The notes: a model not told the origin generated them from the letters alone. A stretch of DNA of 64,000 nt from Pseudarthrobacter oxydans (GCF_034258515.1 NZ_CP139438.1:3782001-3846000); one strand, 5' to 3'. Positions 16,940-29,284 are shown, numbered from the stretch's first letter. A program made the numbers and translations.

Positions 16940-17107
16940 ATGAAAAGCTCAAATGACACTCCAGGGGACAACGCGTTTGAGGACCCCCGGCAGCCCCTGA
17001 TTCCAGACCCGCCCGATGACCGCCAGCGCAGTGTGGCCGAATGGACGGGCGAACTCCTGATCGGAATCAGGCAGCCCCTACAGTTCCGCCTTGCCGACTG
17101 GCCCTAG
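16940..17107 (+). CDS. Small hypothetical protein (55 aa)
   Basis: 55-codon ORF starting MKSSNDTPGDNAFEDPRQPL and ending LADWP. It is preceded by AAAGGGAAA (ribosome site, 4-5 nt from the ATG), by an inverted-repeat operator-like site and possible -10, and lies between two dispersed terminator-like palindromes (copies 2 and 3), so it has its own transcription unit. The protein is hydrophilic, acidic and proline-rich at the N-terminus, with no membrane segment or recognised domain. Codon use is less G/C-biased at third positions than that of the neighbours. Function unknown; reality of the gene rests on context. Confidence 0.5.
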   Translation: MKSSNDTPGDNAFEDPRQPLIPDPPDDRQRSVAEWTGELLIGIRQPLQFRLADWP

Positions 17108-17313
17108 CAACCTCCAGCAGGACCCGGGCCCCACAGCTCGAAAAGTGCGGGCCACCTGAATCACCGGTATGACTTCGAAAGCCATGCGCCCAACACGGCC
17201 AGCGCACTAATCCAGGTTGTTATCCGCCGTTTCCGGCCCGCACCGAAGTCCGCCATACCCATCGTTGCCGTTTGCGGGCGGGCAGGTCAACCACCGATCC
17301 CCCTGCCAAAGGA

Positions 17314-17351
17314 AAGCGGACGACGGCGGGAGGTCCCGCCGTCGTCCGCTT
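17314..17351. repeat. Dispersed intergenic palindrome, copy 3 of 10
   Basis: AAGCGGACGACGGCGGGA, GG, TCCCGCCGTCGTCCGCTT: an 18-bp perfect stem between the convergent small gene (stop 17107) and purU (stop 17395). The remaining sequence from 17108 to 17313 shows no supported gene. Confidence 0.88.
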
Positions 17352-17394
17352 CCGTCAGCCTTCCGCCTTGGCCTGTTTCGGCGGAGGAACTCCC

Positions 17395-18333
17395 CTACCG
17401 CAGGACGACGGTGCGGTTGCCCAGCAGCAGGATCCGGCCCTCGCAGTGCCAGCGAACGGCGTTCCGCAGCGCCACGCACTCGGCGTCCCGGCCCACGGCC
17501 ACCAGGTCATCGGCAGTGTACGTGTGGTCCACCTCGATGACCTGCTGCGAGATGATCGGGCCCTCGTCCAGTTCTGCATTGACGTAGTGGGCGGTGGCGC
17601 CCACGGTCTTGACGCCGCGCTCATACGCCTGGTGGTAGGGCTTCGCGCCTTTGAAGCTGGGCAGGAACGAGTGGTGGATGTTGATGGTTTTCCCCGCCAG
17701 CTTGGCTGAAAGGTCGTCGCTCAGGACCTGCATGTAGCGGGCCAGGACCACCAGTTCCACGTCTAACGCGTCCACGAGCTCCAGGAGCCGGGCCTCGGCG
17801 TCGGCCTTGGTGTCCTTGGTGACCGGTACGTGGAAGAACGGGATGCCGTGCCACTGGACCAGGCCCTCCTGGTCGCGGTGGTTGGAGACGACGGCCACGA
17901 TCTCCACCGGGATATCGCCCGTCCGCGCCCGGAACAGCAGGTCGTTGAGGCAGTGCCCCATCTTGGACACCATCACCAGCACCCGGCGTTTCCGGCCGTG
18001 CGGTTCGAGCTGCCAGTTCATCTGCCACTTCTCCGCAACCTGGGCGAAGCCGCTGCGAAGCTCTTCAGTGCCGGCGGGCTGCCGGGCGGCCGAAGACCCG
18101 GAGGAGAAGTGCACGCGCATGAAGAAGTGCCCCTGTGCCTTGTCACCGTACTGCTTGATGTCGATGATGTCGCACCCCTGCTCCAGCAGGAACGCGGAGA
18201 TCGCGTGGACAATCCCGGGTGATTCAACGCAGTCAACCGTCAGGACATGTTCGACGGCGGCGGCCGGGTCCGCGGCATCGTGTGCAGGGGCGGCTGCGGG
18301 AATGTTGGGGGTGAGCGTGGTGGCCGTGCTCAT
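17395..18333 (-). CDS. purU: Formyltetrahydrofolate deformylase
   Basis: 312 residues. An N-terminal ACT domain (about 30-110; VLTVDCVESPGIVHAISAFL) is joined to a formyltransferase-type catalytic domain with VSNHRD, the INIHHSFLPSFKGA active-site strand (catalytic His) and GATAHYVNAELDEGPII containing the catalytic Asp region. PurU hydrolyses 10-formyl-THF to formate and THF, and relieves C1 overload; in E. coli it responds to glycine and methionine. The start ATG 18333 overlaps the stop of the upstream permease by 3 nt, so it is translationally coupled and is the last gene of the glycine/C1 block. That position fits draining C1 units produced by glycine cleavage. Confidence 0.94.
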   Translation of the reverse strand: MSTATTLTPNIPAAAPAHDAADPAAAVEHVLTVDCVESPGIVHAISAFLLEQGCDIIDIKQYGDKAQGHFFMRVHFSSGSSAARQPAGTEELRSGFAQVAEKWQMNWQLEPHGRKRRVLVMVSKMGHCLNDLLFRARTGDIPVEIVAVVSNHRDQEGLVQWHGIPFFHVPVTKDTKADAEARLLELVDALDVELVVLARYMQVLSDDLSAKLAGKTINIHHSFLPSFKGAKPYHQAYERGVKTVGATAHYVNAELDEGPIISQQVIEVDHTYTADDLVAVGRDAECVALRNAVRWHCEGRILLLGNRTVVLR

Positions 18334-19796
18334 TTCTGCACCTTCTCGAGTTCCCGGGCCTTGGACGTTTCCGCTTCCCGGGCAAGATCTGCCTGGAACT
18401 CCGCGTACCTGGCCAAGTGGGCCGGGCGGCGGCGGATGGCCAGCCAGGCAACGCCGAGGATGACGAACCACAGCGGTGTGGCCAGCAGCGCCAGGAGCGT
18501 GTCCGGCTGCGTGGTCAGGGCCCACAGGACAAAGGCGAAGAACGCGAAGACCACCCAGACCATCGGCACGCCGCCGGGCATCCGGTACTTCGATGCCTCA
18601 TGCAGGTGCGGGCGGCGGCGGCGGAACGCCAGGTAGCTGGCCAGGATGATGGACCAGACGAACACGAAGCAGACGGCGGACACGGTGGTCACCATGTCGA
18701 AGGCCTTGCCGATGTCCTGGCCTGCGTACATCAGCACCACCCCGGAGAGCAGCAGGACGCAGGAGAGGAACAGCGCGTTCTGCGGGACCTTGCGGCGTGA
18801 CAGGGCACCGAACGCCGAGGGCGCGTCGCCCTCCTGGGCCAGCCCGTACACCATGCGGGAGGTGGAGTAGATGCCGGAGTTGGCGGAGGACATGGCGGAG
18901 CTGAGCACCACCAGGTTCACCACGGTGGCTGCAGCGCCGAGGCCGGCCAGGGAGAACATGGCGATGAACGGGCTCTGGCCTGCCTGGAACTGGGTCCACG
19001 GGGTGACGGACATCAGGACGATGAGGGCGCCAACGTAGAAGAGCAGCACGCGGATGGGGATGGAGTTGATGGCCTTGGGCAGGTTCTTCTCCGGGTCCTT
19101 GGCCTCGGCTGCCGTGGTGCCCACCAGTTCAATGCCCACAAACGCGAACACCGCAATCTGGAAGCCGGCCACGAAACCCATGAACTCGTTCGGGAACATG
19201 CCGCCGTGGCTCCACAGGTTCGTGAAGGTGGCAGGGCCGGCGTCGGACTGGAAGCCCGTGAAGATCATGAACATGCCCACGATGATCAGCGCCGCGATGG
19301 CGATGATCTTGATCAGGGCAAACCAGAACTCGGTCTCGCCGAACGCCTTCACGGTGACGAGGTTCAGGAGCAGCAGGATGGCCACGGTGGCCAGGCCCGG
19401 GATCCAGAGCGGCAGCCCCGGCCAGAGCTCCTTGGAGTAGCCGGCGATCGCGATGACGTCCGCGATTCCGGTGATCACCCAGCAGAACCAGTAGGTCCAG
19501 CCGGTGAAAAAACCCGCCCAGGGGCCGAGGAGGTCCGCGGCGAAGTCGCTGAAGGATTTGTAGTTCAGGTTGCTCAGCAGCAGTTCGCCCATGGCCCGCA
19601 TGACGAAGAACAGCATGAAGCCGATGATCATGTAGACGAAGATGACGGACGGCCCGGCCGCGGAGATGGTCTTGCCGGAGCCCATGAACAGGCCGGTGCC
19701 GATGGCGCCGCCAATGGCGATCAGCTGGATGTGCCTGTTGGTGAGTTGCCGCTCGAGATGCGGCTCCTGGTGGGAAGTAGTGGATTTAGTGGTCAC
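18330..19796 (-). CDS. Amino-acid permease, APC/AAT family (CycA-like D-Ser/D-Ala/Gly transporter)
   Basis: 488 residues with 12 membrane segments. The N-terminal HIQLIAIGGAIGTGLFMGSG is the consensus amphipathic start of AAT-family amino-acid:proton symporters; FGETEFWFALIKI and FVGIELVGTTAAEAKDP are also diagnostic. Sequence style is closest to CycA, the D-serine/D-alanine/glycine transporter. The start is GTG at 19796 and overlaps the metF-like gene by 11 nt; the end overlaps purU. The glycine riboswitch-led context makes glycine or serine uptake the likely role. Substrate specificity cannot be proven from sequence. Confidence 0.9.
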   Translation of the reverse strand: MTTKSTTSHQEPHLERQLTNRHIQLIAIGGAIGTGLFMGSGKTISAAGPSVIFVYMIIGFMLFFVMRAMGELLLSNLNYKSFSDFAADLLGPWAGFFTGWTYWFCWVITGIADVIAIAGYSKELWPGLPLWIPGLATVAILLLLNLVTVKAFGETEFWFALIKIIAIAALIIVGMFMIFTGFQSDAGPATFTNLWSHGGMFPNEFMGFVAGFQIAVFAFVGIELVGTTAAEAKDPEKNLPKAINSIPIRVLLFYVGALIVLMSVTPWTQFQAGQSPFIAMFSLAGLGAAATVVNLVVLSSAMSSANSGIYSTSRMVYGLAQEGDAPSAFGALSRRKVPQNALFLSCVLLLSGVVLMYAGQDIGKAFDMVTTVSAVCFVFVWSIILASYLAFRRRRPHLHEASKYRMPGGVPMVWVVFAFFAFVLWALTTQPDTLLALLATPLWFVILGVAWLAIRRRPAHLARYAEFQADLAREAETSKARELEKVQK

Positions 19797-20637
19797 GTGC
19801 TGCTCCTCGAATCAATACTGGGTGGAGTGCTGCGGAAGGGGATGCCTGTTCCGGCGTTGGGTGGACGCCATAGTCCGGCGCCGAAGCAAGGCTGTTGAAG
19901 CTGTAAAGGTGGATGCCGGCAATGTTGCCCGGCTGTGTTGCCAGCCCGGTGATCAGGCTGTCCGGCGAGTAGCGGTCCCCGCTCAGGAGTTTGCGGGCCA
20001 GCGGGCCCTTGCGGCTGAGGAATTTCAGGGAACTTCCGACGCCGATCTGCGTGGCGAGTGCCACCAGTTTCGTCCGCGGGACGGACCCCGCCACGCCCGC
20101 CCAGACGGGCAGGCGTACGCCTTCGCGGCGCAAAAGTGCCGCGTAGTCATGGATTCTTTCCGGGTCGAAGCACATTTGGGTGACCACGTGCGAGGCCAGG
20201 TCCTGCTTGGCCAGCAAGCCGTCCAGTAGGTCCAGGGGGCTGGCCACCGGATGGCCCTCGGGATAGCCGGCAACTCCGGCCCGCATGGTCCCGCCGGTGT
20301 ACTGGGCGATGTCTTCCAGTACCGGAAGGGCGGAGTCGTACGTGCCTGCCGGCTGTTTCCGGTCGCCGCCGATGACGAACACCTCGCCGATGCCGGCGGC
20401 GTTGCAGCCCCGGATGATCTCGGTGAGCTCGGCGCGGCTGCGGATGCTCCGCGCAGCCAGGTGCGGGACCACGGTATAACCGAGGTCGGCCGCCTCCACC
20501 GCGGTGCGCATGGTCCGTTCGATGCCGTGGTGCGGCAGGCAGGTGACGCTGAGCGTGGTGCTCCGGGGCACCAGGGCCTGGACCTGCTCAACGATTCCTT
20601 CGGAAGGGATGATTTCGATTCTGATGGGGAACATCAT
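19786..20637 (-). CDS. metF: Methylenetetrahydrofolate reductase family protein
   Basis: 283 residues, close to the usual MetF length. IRIEIIPSEG near the N-terminus contains the catalytic Glu strand; TLSVTCLPHHGIERT, YTVVPHLAAR, EVFVIGGDRKQPAG and TQMCFDPERI correspond to the flavin/folate TIM barrel of MTHFR. It would reduce 5,10-methylene-THF to 5-methyl-THF. In similar clusters such proteins handle C1 units from glycine or methylglycine breakdown, and it may be a catabolic paralogue rather than the methionine-pathway enzyme. Two adjacent ATGs (20637, 20634) follow AGGA. It lies between lipA and the permease and overlaps the latter. Confidence 0.82.
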   Translation of the reverse strand: MMFPIRIEIIPSEGIVEQVQALVPRSTTLSVTCLPHHGIERTMRTAVEAADLGYTVVPHLAARSIRSRAELTEIIRGCNAAGIGEVFVIGGDRKQPAGTYDSALPVLEDIAQYTGGTMRAGVAGYPEGHPVASPLDLLDGLLAKQDLASHVVTQMCFDPERIHDYAALLRREGVRLPVWAGVAGSVPRTKLVALATQIGVGSSLKFLSRKGPLARKLLSGDRYSPDSLITGLATQPGNIAGIHLYSFNSLASAPDYGVHPTPEQASPSAALHPVLIRGAARDH

Positions 20638-20691
20638 TGGTCCTGTCTGGTCATCAGTTATGGAAAGCTTCAGCCTTGGGCAGGTCCCGCA

Positions 20692-21711
20692 TCAGGCCGT
20701 GGCGGCGAGCAGTGAGCTGGCTTCCTGGCGGGTGGTGCCGGAGTCCTGGATGCCGTCGGCGATGTGGGCGAGTTCGGCGGGGATGTCCCGGCCCTTCTTC
20801 CGCATCGCGGTGGCCCAGAGCCGGCCGGCGCGGTAGGAGGAACGGACCAGCGGCCCGGACATGACGCCCAGGAAGCCGATCTCGTTGGCCTCGTCCTGGA
20901 GGTCCACGAATTCCTGCGGCTTGACCCAGCGGTCCACCGGCAGGTGCCGCTCGGACGGGCGCAGGTACTGGGTGATGGTGATCAGGTCGCAGCCGGCCTC
21001 GTGCAGGTCCCGCAGCGCCTCGGAGATCTCTTCCCGGGTTTCGCCCATGCCCAGGATCAGGTTGGACTTGGTCACCATGCCCAGGTTCCGGCCCTGCGTG
21101 ATCACGTCCAGGGACCGCTCATAACGGAACGCGGGCCGGATCCGCTTGAAAATCCTCGGCACCGTCTCCACGTTGTGCGCGAAGACCTCGGGCCTGGAGT
21201 CGCAGATCGCTTCGATGTGTTCGGGTTTGCCGGAGAAGTCCGGGATCAGCAGCTCCACCCCGGTGCCGGGGTTCAGTTCGTGGATCTTGCGGACCGTCTC
21301 GGCGTACAGCCACACGCCCTCGTCCTCGAGGTCGTCACGGGCCACCCCGGTGACGGTGGCGTAGCGCAGCTGCATGGCCTGCACGGAGCGGGCCACCTTG
21401 GTGGGTTCGAACCTGTCCACCGGGGAGGGCTTGCCGGTATCGATCTGGCAGAAGTCACACCGCCGGGTGCACTCGGACCCGCCGATCAGGAACGTGGCTT
21501 CCTTGTCCTCCCAGCACTCAAAGATGTTGGGGCAGCCGGCCTCCTCACACACCGTGTGCAGGCCTTCCTTCTTGACCAGGTTCTTGAGCTGGACGAACTC
21601 CGGGCCCATCTGGACCTTGGCCTTGATCCAGTCCGGCTTCCGCTCCACCGGGACAGCCGAGTTGCGCTGTTCAACGCGCAAAAGCTTCCGGCCTTCAGGT
21701 GCCAATGTCAT
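20692..21711 (-). CDS. lipA: Lipoyl synthase
   Basis: 339 residues, radical-SAM enzyme inserting two sulfurs into octanoyl groups on lipoyl domains. Both iron-sulfur sites are complete: auxiliary cluster C55-x4-C60-x5-C66 ([12 protein letters not shown]) and radical-SAM CxxxCxxC (CTRRCDFC, residues 81-88). The C-terminal [17 protein letters not shown] is the conserved RSSY motif of lipoyl synthases. ATG 21711 is preceded by AAGGAAG. Its position beside gcvH, whose product carries the lipoyl group, suggests a copy dedicated to the glycine cleavage system; actinobacteria usually have another lipA next to lipB. Confidence 0.95.
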   Translation of the reverse strand: MTLAPEGRKLLRVEQRNSAVPVERKPDWIKAKVQMGPEFVQLKNLVKKEGLHTVCEEAGCPNIFECWEDKEATFLIGGSECTRRCDFCQIDTGKPSPVDRFEPTKVARSVQAMQLRYATVTGVARDDLEDEGVWLYAETVRKIHELNPGTGVELLIPDFSGKPEHIEAICDSRPEVFAHNVETVPRIFKRIRPAFRYERSLDVITQGRNLGMVTKSNLILGMGETREEISEALRDLHEAGCDLITITQYLRPSERHLPVDRWVKPQEFVDLQDEANEIGFLGVMSGPLVRSSYRAGRLWATAMRKKGRDIPAELAHIADGIQDSGTTRQEASSLLAATA

Positions 21712-21735
21712 TAGTGTTCTTCCTTTTGCATTCGA

Positions 21736-23175
21736 CTAGCATTCGACGACGTTGACGGCGAGGCCGCCCATGGCCGTTTCCTTGTATTTGGAGCTCATGT
21801 CCTTGCCGGTCTCCCGCATGGTCACGATGACCTCGTCCAGCGAAACCCGGTGCGAACCGTCGCCCCAGAGCGCCATCTTCGCCGCGTTGATCGCCTTCGC
21901 CGCCGCGATCGCGTTCCGTTCAATGCAGGGCACCTGCACCAGGCCCCCGATCGGATCACAGGTCAGGCCCAGGTTGTGCTCCATCGCGATCTCCGCCGCG
22001 TTCTCCACCTGCGCCGGAGTCCCGCCCATCACCTCCGCCAGACCGGCGGCGGCCATCGACGACGCCGACCCCACCTCGCCCTGGCAGCCCACCTCAGCCC
22101 CCGAAATCGACGCCTGCTCCTTGTACAGAACCCCCACCGCACCCGCGGCGAGCAGGAACTTCACCACCACATCCTCCCGGTCCACCCGGGACGCGTTCTC
22201 CATCCCCGGCGCGAAATGCAGCGCGTAATACAGCACCGCCGGGATGATCCCCGCCGCCCCGTTCGTCGGCGCCGTGACCACCCGCCCGCCCGACGCGTTC
22301 TCCTCATTGACCGCCAGGGCGATCAAATTAACCCACTCCTGCCAATACTTCGGATCATGAAACTCCCCGGCCCCGTCGCCTTCGTCCTCGGACCCGGCCG
22401 GCCGGGAGCTTTCCTTCCGCAGCCGGTCATACCAGTCCGGGGCCCGGCGGCGGACCTTCAACCCGCCCGGCAGCACCCCCTCACGCTTCAAGGACGCGGC
22501 CACACACCCCTCCATCACCGAATAGATATGCAGCAGGCCCGCCCGGATCTCCCCCGGCGTGCGGCTGTCCTCCTCGTTCACCCGCATCACATCACTGATG
22601 CCCAGCCCGGTCTCCCGGCAATGCTCCAGCAACTCCGCCGCGGTCCGGAACGGCAACGGCAGCTCCTTCTTCGACTCCTCCAGCTCCAGCTGGGCCGCGT
22701 CCTCCTCGCCCTCACGGACAATGAACCCGCCGCCCACCGAAAAGAACGTCGCCGCATGCAAAACCTCGCCCGACGCGTCGGAGACCGTGAACGTCATCCC
22801 GTTCGTGTGCCGCGGCAGGACAGTCAACGGCCGCAGCACCATATCCTTCACCCCATACGGCAACGCCACCGCACCGGCCAGCTGCAGCAACCCCGTCTCC
22901 GCGATCGCCGCCAGCCGCTCCTCCACCTCCTCCGGCAAAATCAGCTCCGGATGGAACCCCTCCAAACCCAACAAAATGGCCGTCATCGTCCCATGCCCAT
23001 GGCCCGTCGCCGCCAACGACCCATACAAATCCACCCGCAACGACGCCACCCCCGCCAGCACCCCCGAAGCCTTCAGCTCCTCAGCAAAAACAGCAGCAGC
23101 CCGCATCGGCCCCACAGTATGAGAACTCGAAGGTCCGATCCCAATCGAAAACAGATCAAAAACGCCAACAGCCAT
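21736..23175 (-). CDS. sdaA: L-serine ammonia-lyase, single-chain iron-sulfur type
   Basis: 479 residues; alpha and beta domains fused. [17 protein letters not shown] opens the beta domain and [12 protein letters not shown] plus the Cys residues in [16 protein letters not shown] and [12 protein letters not shown] (three cluster ligands) mark the 4Fe-4S serine dehydratases. It deaminates L-serine to pyruvate and ammonia. It sits after glyA, so glycine plus a C1 unit gives serine (GlyA) and then pyruvate. ATG 23175 follows AGGAA. The terminal AVNVVEC carries the C-terminal Cys that in the family acts as a tail ligand to the cluster. Confidence 0.95.
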   Translation of the reverse strand: MAVGVFDLFSIGIGPSSSHTVGPMRAAAVFAEELKASGVLAGVASLRVDLYGSLAATGHGHGTMTAILLGLEGFHPELILPEEVEERLAAIAETGLLQLAGAVALPYGVKDMVLRPLTVLPRHTNGMTFTVSDASGEVLHAATFFSVGGGFIVREGEEDAAQLELEESKKELPLPFRTAAELLEHCRETGLGISDVMRVNEEDSRTPGEIRAGLLHIYSVMEGCVAASLKREGVLPGGLKVRRRAPDWYDRLRKESSRPAGSEDEGDGAGEFHDPKYWQEWVNLIALAVNEENASGGRVVTAPTNGAAGIIPAVLYYALHFAPGMENASRVDREDVVVKFLLAAGAVGVLYKEQASISGAEVGCQGEVGSASSMAAAGLAEVMGGTPAQVENAAEIAMEHNLGLTCDPIGGLVQVPCIERNAIAAAKAINAAKMALWGDGSHRVSLDEVIVTMRETGKDMSSKYKETAMGGLAVNVVEC

Positions 23176-23245
23176 GGTGGGATTCCTAACGAGACGTGTA
23201 ATGGGTGGGTGGAGCGTCGCTAAGGCGACGTGGGCAGGAGGGGCC

Positions 23246-23320
23246 GGCGGAGCCGGGCTTTTCGGAAGCGTGCGTCAGAGGCGAGGAACGAGCCAGCACG
23301 CGTGAAAAGTCCGGTCCGCC
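23246..23320. repeat. Long intercistronic hairpin with conserved loop, member A (glyA-sdaA gap)
   Basis: Arms 23246-23273 and about 23296-23320 are complementary with a few mismatches (GGCGGaGCCGG, CTTTTC, GCGTGC blocks pair). The apical loop GTCAGAGGCGAGGAACGAGCC is nearly shared with the hairpin at 25168 although the stems differ. Smaller hairpins flank it (23215-23230 CGTCGC/GCGACG; 23314-23329 GTCCGC/GCGGAC). It lies inside the transcript of the glycine block, so it is probably a structured RNA or a short mobile repeat. Confidence 0.65.
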
Positions 23321-23339
23321 GTCGCGGACGCAACCGAGG

Positions 23340-24674
23340 TCAGGACAGTGGTGCGACGCCCGGGTAGAGCGGGTGCGCCGAAGCCAGGACGTCGACGCGG
23401 TGACGCAGCCCCGAAAGGTCGGCGTCGGCGTCGGCCGTCAATGCCTCGGCGATGATGTCCGCGACCTCGCGGAAGGCGTCCTCGCCGAACCCGCGCGTTG
23501 CCAGCGCAGGCGTGCCGATCCGGAGGCCGGAGGTCACCATCGGTGGCCGCGGGTCGAAGGGGACGGCGTTGCGGTTGACCGTGATGTCGATGGCCGCGAG
23601 GCGGTCCTCGGCCTGCTGCCCGTCGAGCTCGCAGTTGCGCAGGTCGACCAGGACCAGGTGCACATCGGTGCCGCCGGAGACCACGCTGATGCCCTTGGCC
23701 GTGACGTCCGGCTGGACCAGGCGCTCGGCGAGGATCCGGGCGCCGGCAAGGACGCGCTGCTGGCGCTCCTTGAACTCGGCGGACGCGGCGATCTTGAACG
23801 CCACGGCCTTGCCCGCAATCACGTGCTCCAGCGGTCCGCCCTGCTGTCCGGGGAACACAGCCGAGTTGATCTTCTTGGCGGTGTCGGCGTCGTTCGTCAG
23901 GATGATGCCGCCGCGCGGACCGGCGAGGGTCTTGTGCGTGGTGGACGTGGTCACGTGCGCGTGGGGCACCGGCGACGGGTGCAGGCCGGCGGCCACGAGC
24001 CCGGCGAAGTGCGCCATGTCCACCATGAGGTAGGCGCCCACGGAATCAGCGATGCGGCGGAACTCGGCGAAGTCCAGCTGCCGGGCGTAGGCGGACCAGC
24101 CGGCCACGATCAGCGCCGGCCTGGTCTCCTGGGCCAGGCGCTCCACCTCGGCCATGTCCACTGTGTGGGTGTCCTCGCGGACGCCGTAGGGGACCACGTT
24201 GTAGAGCTTGCCGGAGAAGTTGATCTTCATGCCGTGGGTGAGGTGCCCGCCGTGGGCAAGGTTCAGGCCCATGATGGTGTCGCCCGGCTTGATCAGCGCG
24301 TGCATCACCGAGGCATTGGCCTGGGCGCCGGAGTGCGGCTGCACGTTGGCGAACCCCGCGCCGAAGAGCGCCTTGATCCGGTCGATGGCGAGCTGTTCGA
24401 TGACGTCCACGTGTTCGCAGCCGCCGTAGTAGCGCTTGCCCGGGTAGCCCTCGGCGTACTTGTTGGTCAGCACCGAGCCCTGCGCCTGCATGACGGCCAC
24501 GGCGGTGTGGTTCTCGGAGGCGATCATCTCCAGGCCGTCGCGCTGGCGGGTGAGTTCGTCGTCGATCTTCGCGGCGATCTCCGGGTCCAGGGTGGAGAGG
24601 TCCGCGTCGAGACTCGGCGAAACCACCTGCTCGAAGGCCGTCACTGTACCGGTGCCTGCTGCCGCGCTGCTCAC
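23340..24674 (-). CDS. glyA: Serine hydroxymethyltransferase
   Basis: 444 residues. PLP enzyme interconverting glycine + methylene-THF and serine + THF. Seen: [64 protein letters not shown] in pieces ([12 protein letters not shown]), and the Schiff-base Lys in [14 protein letters not shown]. The start is GTG at 24674, whose GTGA overlaps the gcvH stop, so the two are coupled; the first 15 residues are a non-conserved extension. A second, housekeeping glyA elsewhere is likely. It is followed by a structured 164-bp gap before sdaA. Confidence 0.95.
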   Translation of the reverse strand: MSSAAAGTGTVTAFEQVVSPSLDADLSTLDPEIAAKIDDELTRQRDGLEMIASENHTAVAVMQAQGSVLTNKYAEGYPGKRYYGGCEHVDVIEQLAIDRIKALFGAGFANVQPHSGAQANASVMHALIKPGDTIMGLNLAHGGHLTHGMKINFSGKLYNVVPYGVREDTHTVDMAEVERLAQETRPALIVAGWSAYARQLDFAEFRRIADSVGAYLMVDMAHFAGLVAAGLHPSPVPHAHVTTSTTHKTLAGPRGGIILTNDADTAKKINSAVFPGQQGGPLEHVIAGKAVAFKIAASAEFKERQQRVLAGARILAERLVQPDVTAKGISVVSGGTDVHLVLVDLRNCELDGQQAEDRLAAIDITVNRNAVPFDPRPPMVTSGLRIGTPALATRGFGEDAFREVADIIAEALTADADADLSGLRHRVDVLASAHPLYPGVAPLS

Positions 24675-25054
24675 AGTTCGCCGCCGTTGGCTGCCGCGTA
24701 TTCCTCAGCGGACATCAGCGGGCCTTCTTCGGTGACGGCCACCTTGAAGAGCCAGCCGGCGCCGTAGGGATCGTTGTTGATCAGGGCGGGGTCGGAGACC
24801 ACTTCGTCGTTGATCTCGACAACTTCGCCGGTGACGGGAGCGTAGAGGTCGGAGACGGACTTGGTGGACTCCACCTCGCCGCAGGTCTCCCCCGCGGTCA
24901 CGGTGGAGCCAACCTCGGGGAGGTCCACGTACACGATGTCGCCGAGGGCTTCGGCAGCCACAGCCGAGATTCCGACGCCGGTGGGCCCGGATCCGTCAGC
25001 AGCAACCCATTCGTGCTCGGCGGAGTACTTCAGTTCAGCAGCAACTTTTGCCAT
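24671..25054 (-). CDS. gcvH: Glycine cleavage system H protein
   Basis: 127 residues, standard length. The lipoyl-bearing Lys65 is in [24 protein letters not shown] near the N-terminus and AGWLFKV near the C-terminus are also conserved. It shuttles the aminomethyl group between GcvP and GcvT. ATG 25054 begins [11 protein letters not shown]; the ribosome site is AAGGA-like (ttccttaggt complement). The stop overlaps glyA by 4 nt. Upstream, the gap to gcvT holds a tandem repeat and a hairpin. Confidence 0.96.
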   Translation of the reverse strand: MAKVAAELKYSAEHEWVAADGSGPTGVGISAVAAEALGDIVYVDLPEVGSTVTAGETCGEVESTKSVSDLYAPVTGEVVEINDEVVSDPALINNDPYGAGWLFKVAVTEEGPLMSAEEYAAANGGEL

Positions 25055-25084
25055 GTGTTTTTCCTTAGGTTCGTGTTTGAGAAA

Positions 25085-25163
25085 GTGAGAGAGCGTCGGC
25101 CCAAAACCCGCATTAGGTGAGAGAGCGTTGGCCCAAAACCCGCATTAAGTGAGAGAGCGTCGA
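25085..25163. repeat. 32-bp direct tandem repeat, about 2.5 copies
   Basis: Unit begins GTGAGAGAGCGTYGGCCC and ends CCCGCATTARG; copies start at 25085, 25117 and 25149, the third truncated after about 14 bp where the hairpin region begins. Only one or two differences separate the full copies. It lies in the gcvT-gcvH intercistronic gap and could expand or contract by slippage. Confidence 0.85.
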
Positions 25164-25167
25164 GGGT

Positions 25168-25240
25168 CGGCGAGGCTGGCATCCGGCAGCATGCGTCAAA
25201 GCGACGAAGGAGCAGCATGCAGAGGATGTCAGCCCCGCCG
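25168..25240. repeat. Long intercistronic hairpin with conserved loop, member B (gcvT-gcvH gap)
   Basis: Arms 25168-25194 and 25215-25240 (CGGCGaGGCTGgCATCC...GCATGC pairing with its complement) enclose the loop GTCAAAGCGACGAAGGAGCA. The loop resembles that of the hairpin at 23246 while the stem sequence is different but still paired. It lies 10 bp from the gcvT stop. Confidence 0.65.
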
Positions 25241-25250
25241 GAACCCGGAG

Positions 25251-26372
25251 TTACTTGGCGCGCTTGTAGAACGGGAGTGCTACTACTTCGAAGGGCTCCG
25301 GCTTGCCGCGGAGGTCGATGTCCAGGGCAGTGCCGGGTTCTGAGTGTTCGACGTCGACGTAGGCCATCGCGATCGGGTACCCGAGGGTGGGTGAAGGCTG
25401 GCCGGAGGTCACCTCGCCCACCACGTTGCCGTCCTTGAGGACCGGGTAGTGGCTGCGGCCGGCGCGGCGGCCCAGGCCCTTGAGTCCCACGAGCTTGCGG
25501 CCGGACGTGGAGCCTGCGCCGAGTGCTTTGAGTTCGGCGAGCACGGCCTTGCCCACGAAGTCGGATTCCTTGGCCAGCGAAACCACGGGGCCCAGGCCGG
25601 CTGCGTAGGGGTTGCCTTCGCGGGAGAGCTCGTTGCCGTAGAGCGGCATGCCCGCTTCGAGGCGGAGCGAGTCGCGGCAGGCCAGGCCTGCGGGGATGAG
25701 CCCGTGGCCGGCGCCAACTTCCAGCAGCGCGTCCCACAGGCCGGCGGCGTCCTCATTGGGGATGTAGATCTCGAAGCCGTCCTCGCCGGTGTACCCGGTG
25801 CGGGCCAGCAGCAGGTCCTGCCCGTTAATTTCCACCTCGACGGCCGCGTAATACTTCAGCTCCGTCACCAGGGAGTGTTGATCCGCAGGAACGAGCGTCA
25901 GCAGGATGGCCTCGGCGTTCGGTCCCTGCACCGCGATGAGGGAGGTCTCGGCGGAAACGTCGTTTACGGTGACGTCGAAGCCGGCAGCCCGCTCGGCCAG
26001 CGCTGCGGCAACCACCGCAGCGTTGCCGGCGTTGGGCACCACAAGGTACTTGTCTTCACTCCGCCGGTAGGAAATGAGGTCGTCGATGATGCCGCCGTCT
26101 TCCTGGCAGATAAGCGAGTACTTGGCCTTGCCCACGGCAACCGCGGACAGCTTGCCGGCCAGGGCGTAGTCCAGGAAGGCTGCGGCGTCCGGGCCGGTAA
26201 CCCACACTTCGCCCATGTGGGAGAGGTCGAACAGTCCGGCGGCGTTGCGGACAGCGTGGTGTTCGGCCAGCTCGGAGTTGTACTTCAGGGGCATCTGCCA
26301 GCCGCCGAAGTCGGTGAAGGATGCGCCGGCAATCTTGTGCTGCTCATAGAGCGCGGTGTAGTTCTCAGTCAT
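25251..26372 (-). CDS. gcvT: Glycine cleavage system T protein (aminomethyltransferase)
   Basis: 373 residues. FTDFGGWQMPLKYNSELAEHHAVR and LFDLSHMGEV begin the folate-binding fold; NDVSAETSLIAVQGPNAE, GYTGEDGFEIYIP and CRDSLRLEAGMPLYGNEL are family signatures. It transfers the methylene carbon from the H-protein intermediate to THF, releasing ammonia. ATG 26372 follows AAGGA with an 8-nt spacer and is 10 bp after the gcvP stop. The frame is open further upstream as a shadow of gcvP. Confidence 0.96.
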   Translation of the reverse strand: MTENYTALYEQHKIAGASFTDFGGWQMPLKYNSELAEHHAVRNAAGLFDLSHMGEVWVTGPDAAAFLDYALAGKLSAVAVGKAKYSLICQEDGGIIDDLISYRRSEDKYLVVPNAGNAAVVAAALAERAAGFDVTVNDVSAETSLIAVQGPNAEAILLTLVPADQHSLVTELKYYAAVEVEINGQDLLLARTGYTGEDGFEIYIPNEDAAGLWDALLEVGAGHGLIPAGLACRDSLRLEAGMPLYGNELSREGNPYAAGLGPVVSLAKESDFVGKAVLAELKALGAGSTSGRKLVGLKGLGRRAGRSHYPVLKDGNVVGEVTSGQPSPTLGYPIAMAYVDVEHSEPGTALDIDLRGKPEPFEVVALPFYKRAK

Positions 26373-26382
26373 CACGGAATCC

Positions 26383-29235
<2,853 letters not shown>

Positions 29236-29284
29236 GAGAGGAACTCCATAATTCAGGTGGCAACCGGTGCCACTTTGATTCGGG

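Noticed and set aside
25085..25163. CRISPR array
   Set aside because: The 32-bp units are directly adjacent without spacers and number only about 2.5; no cas genes are present.
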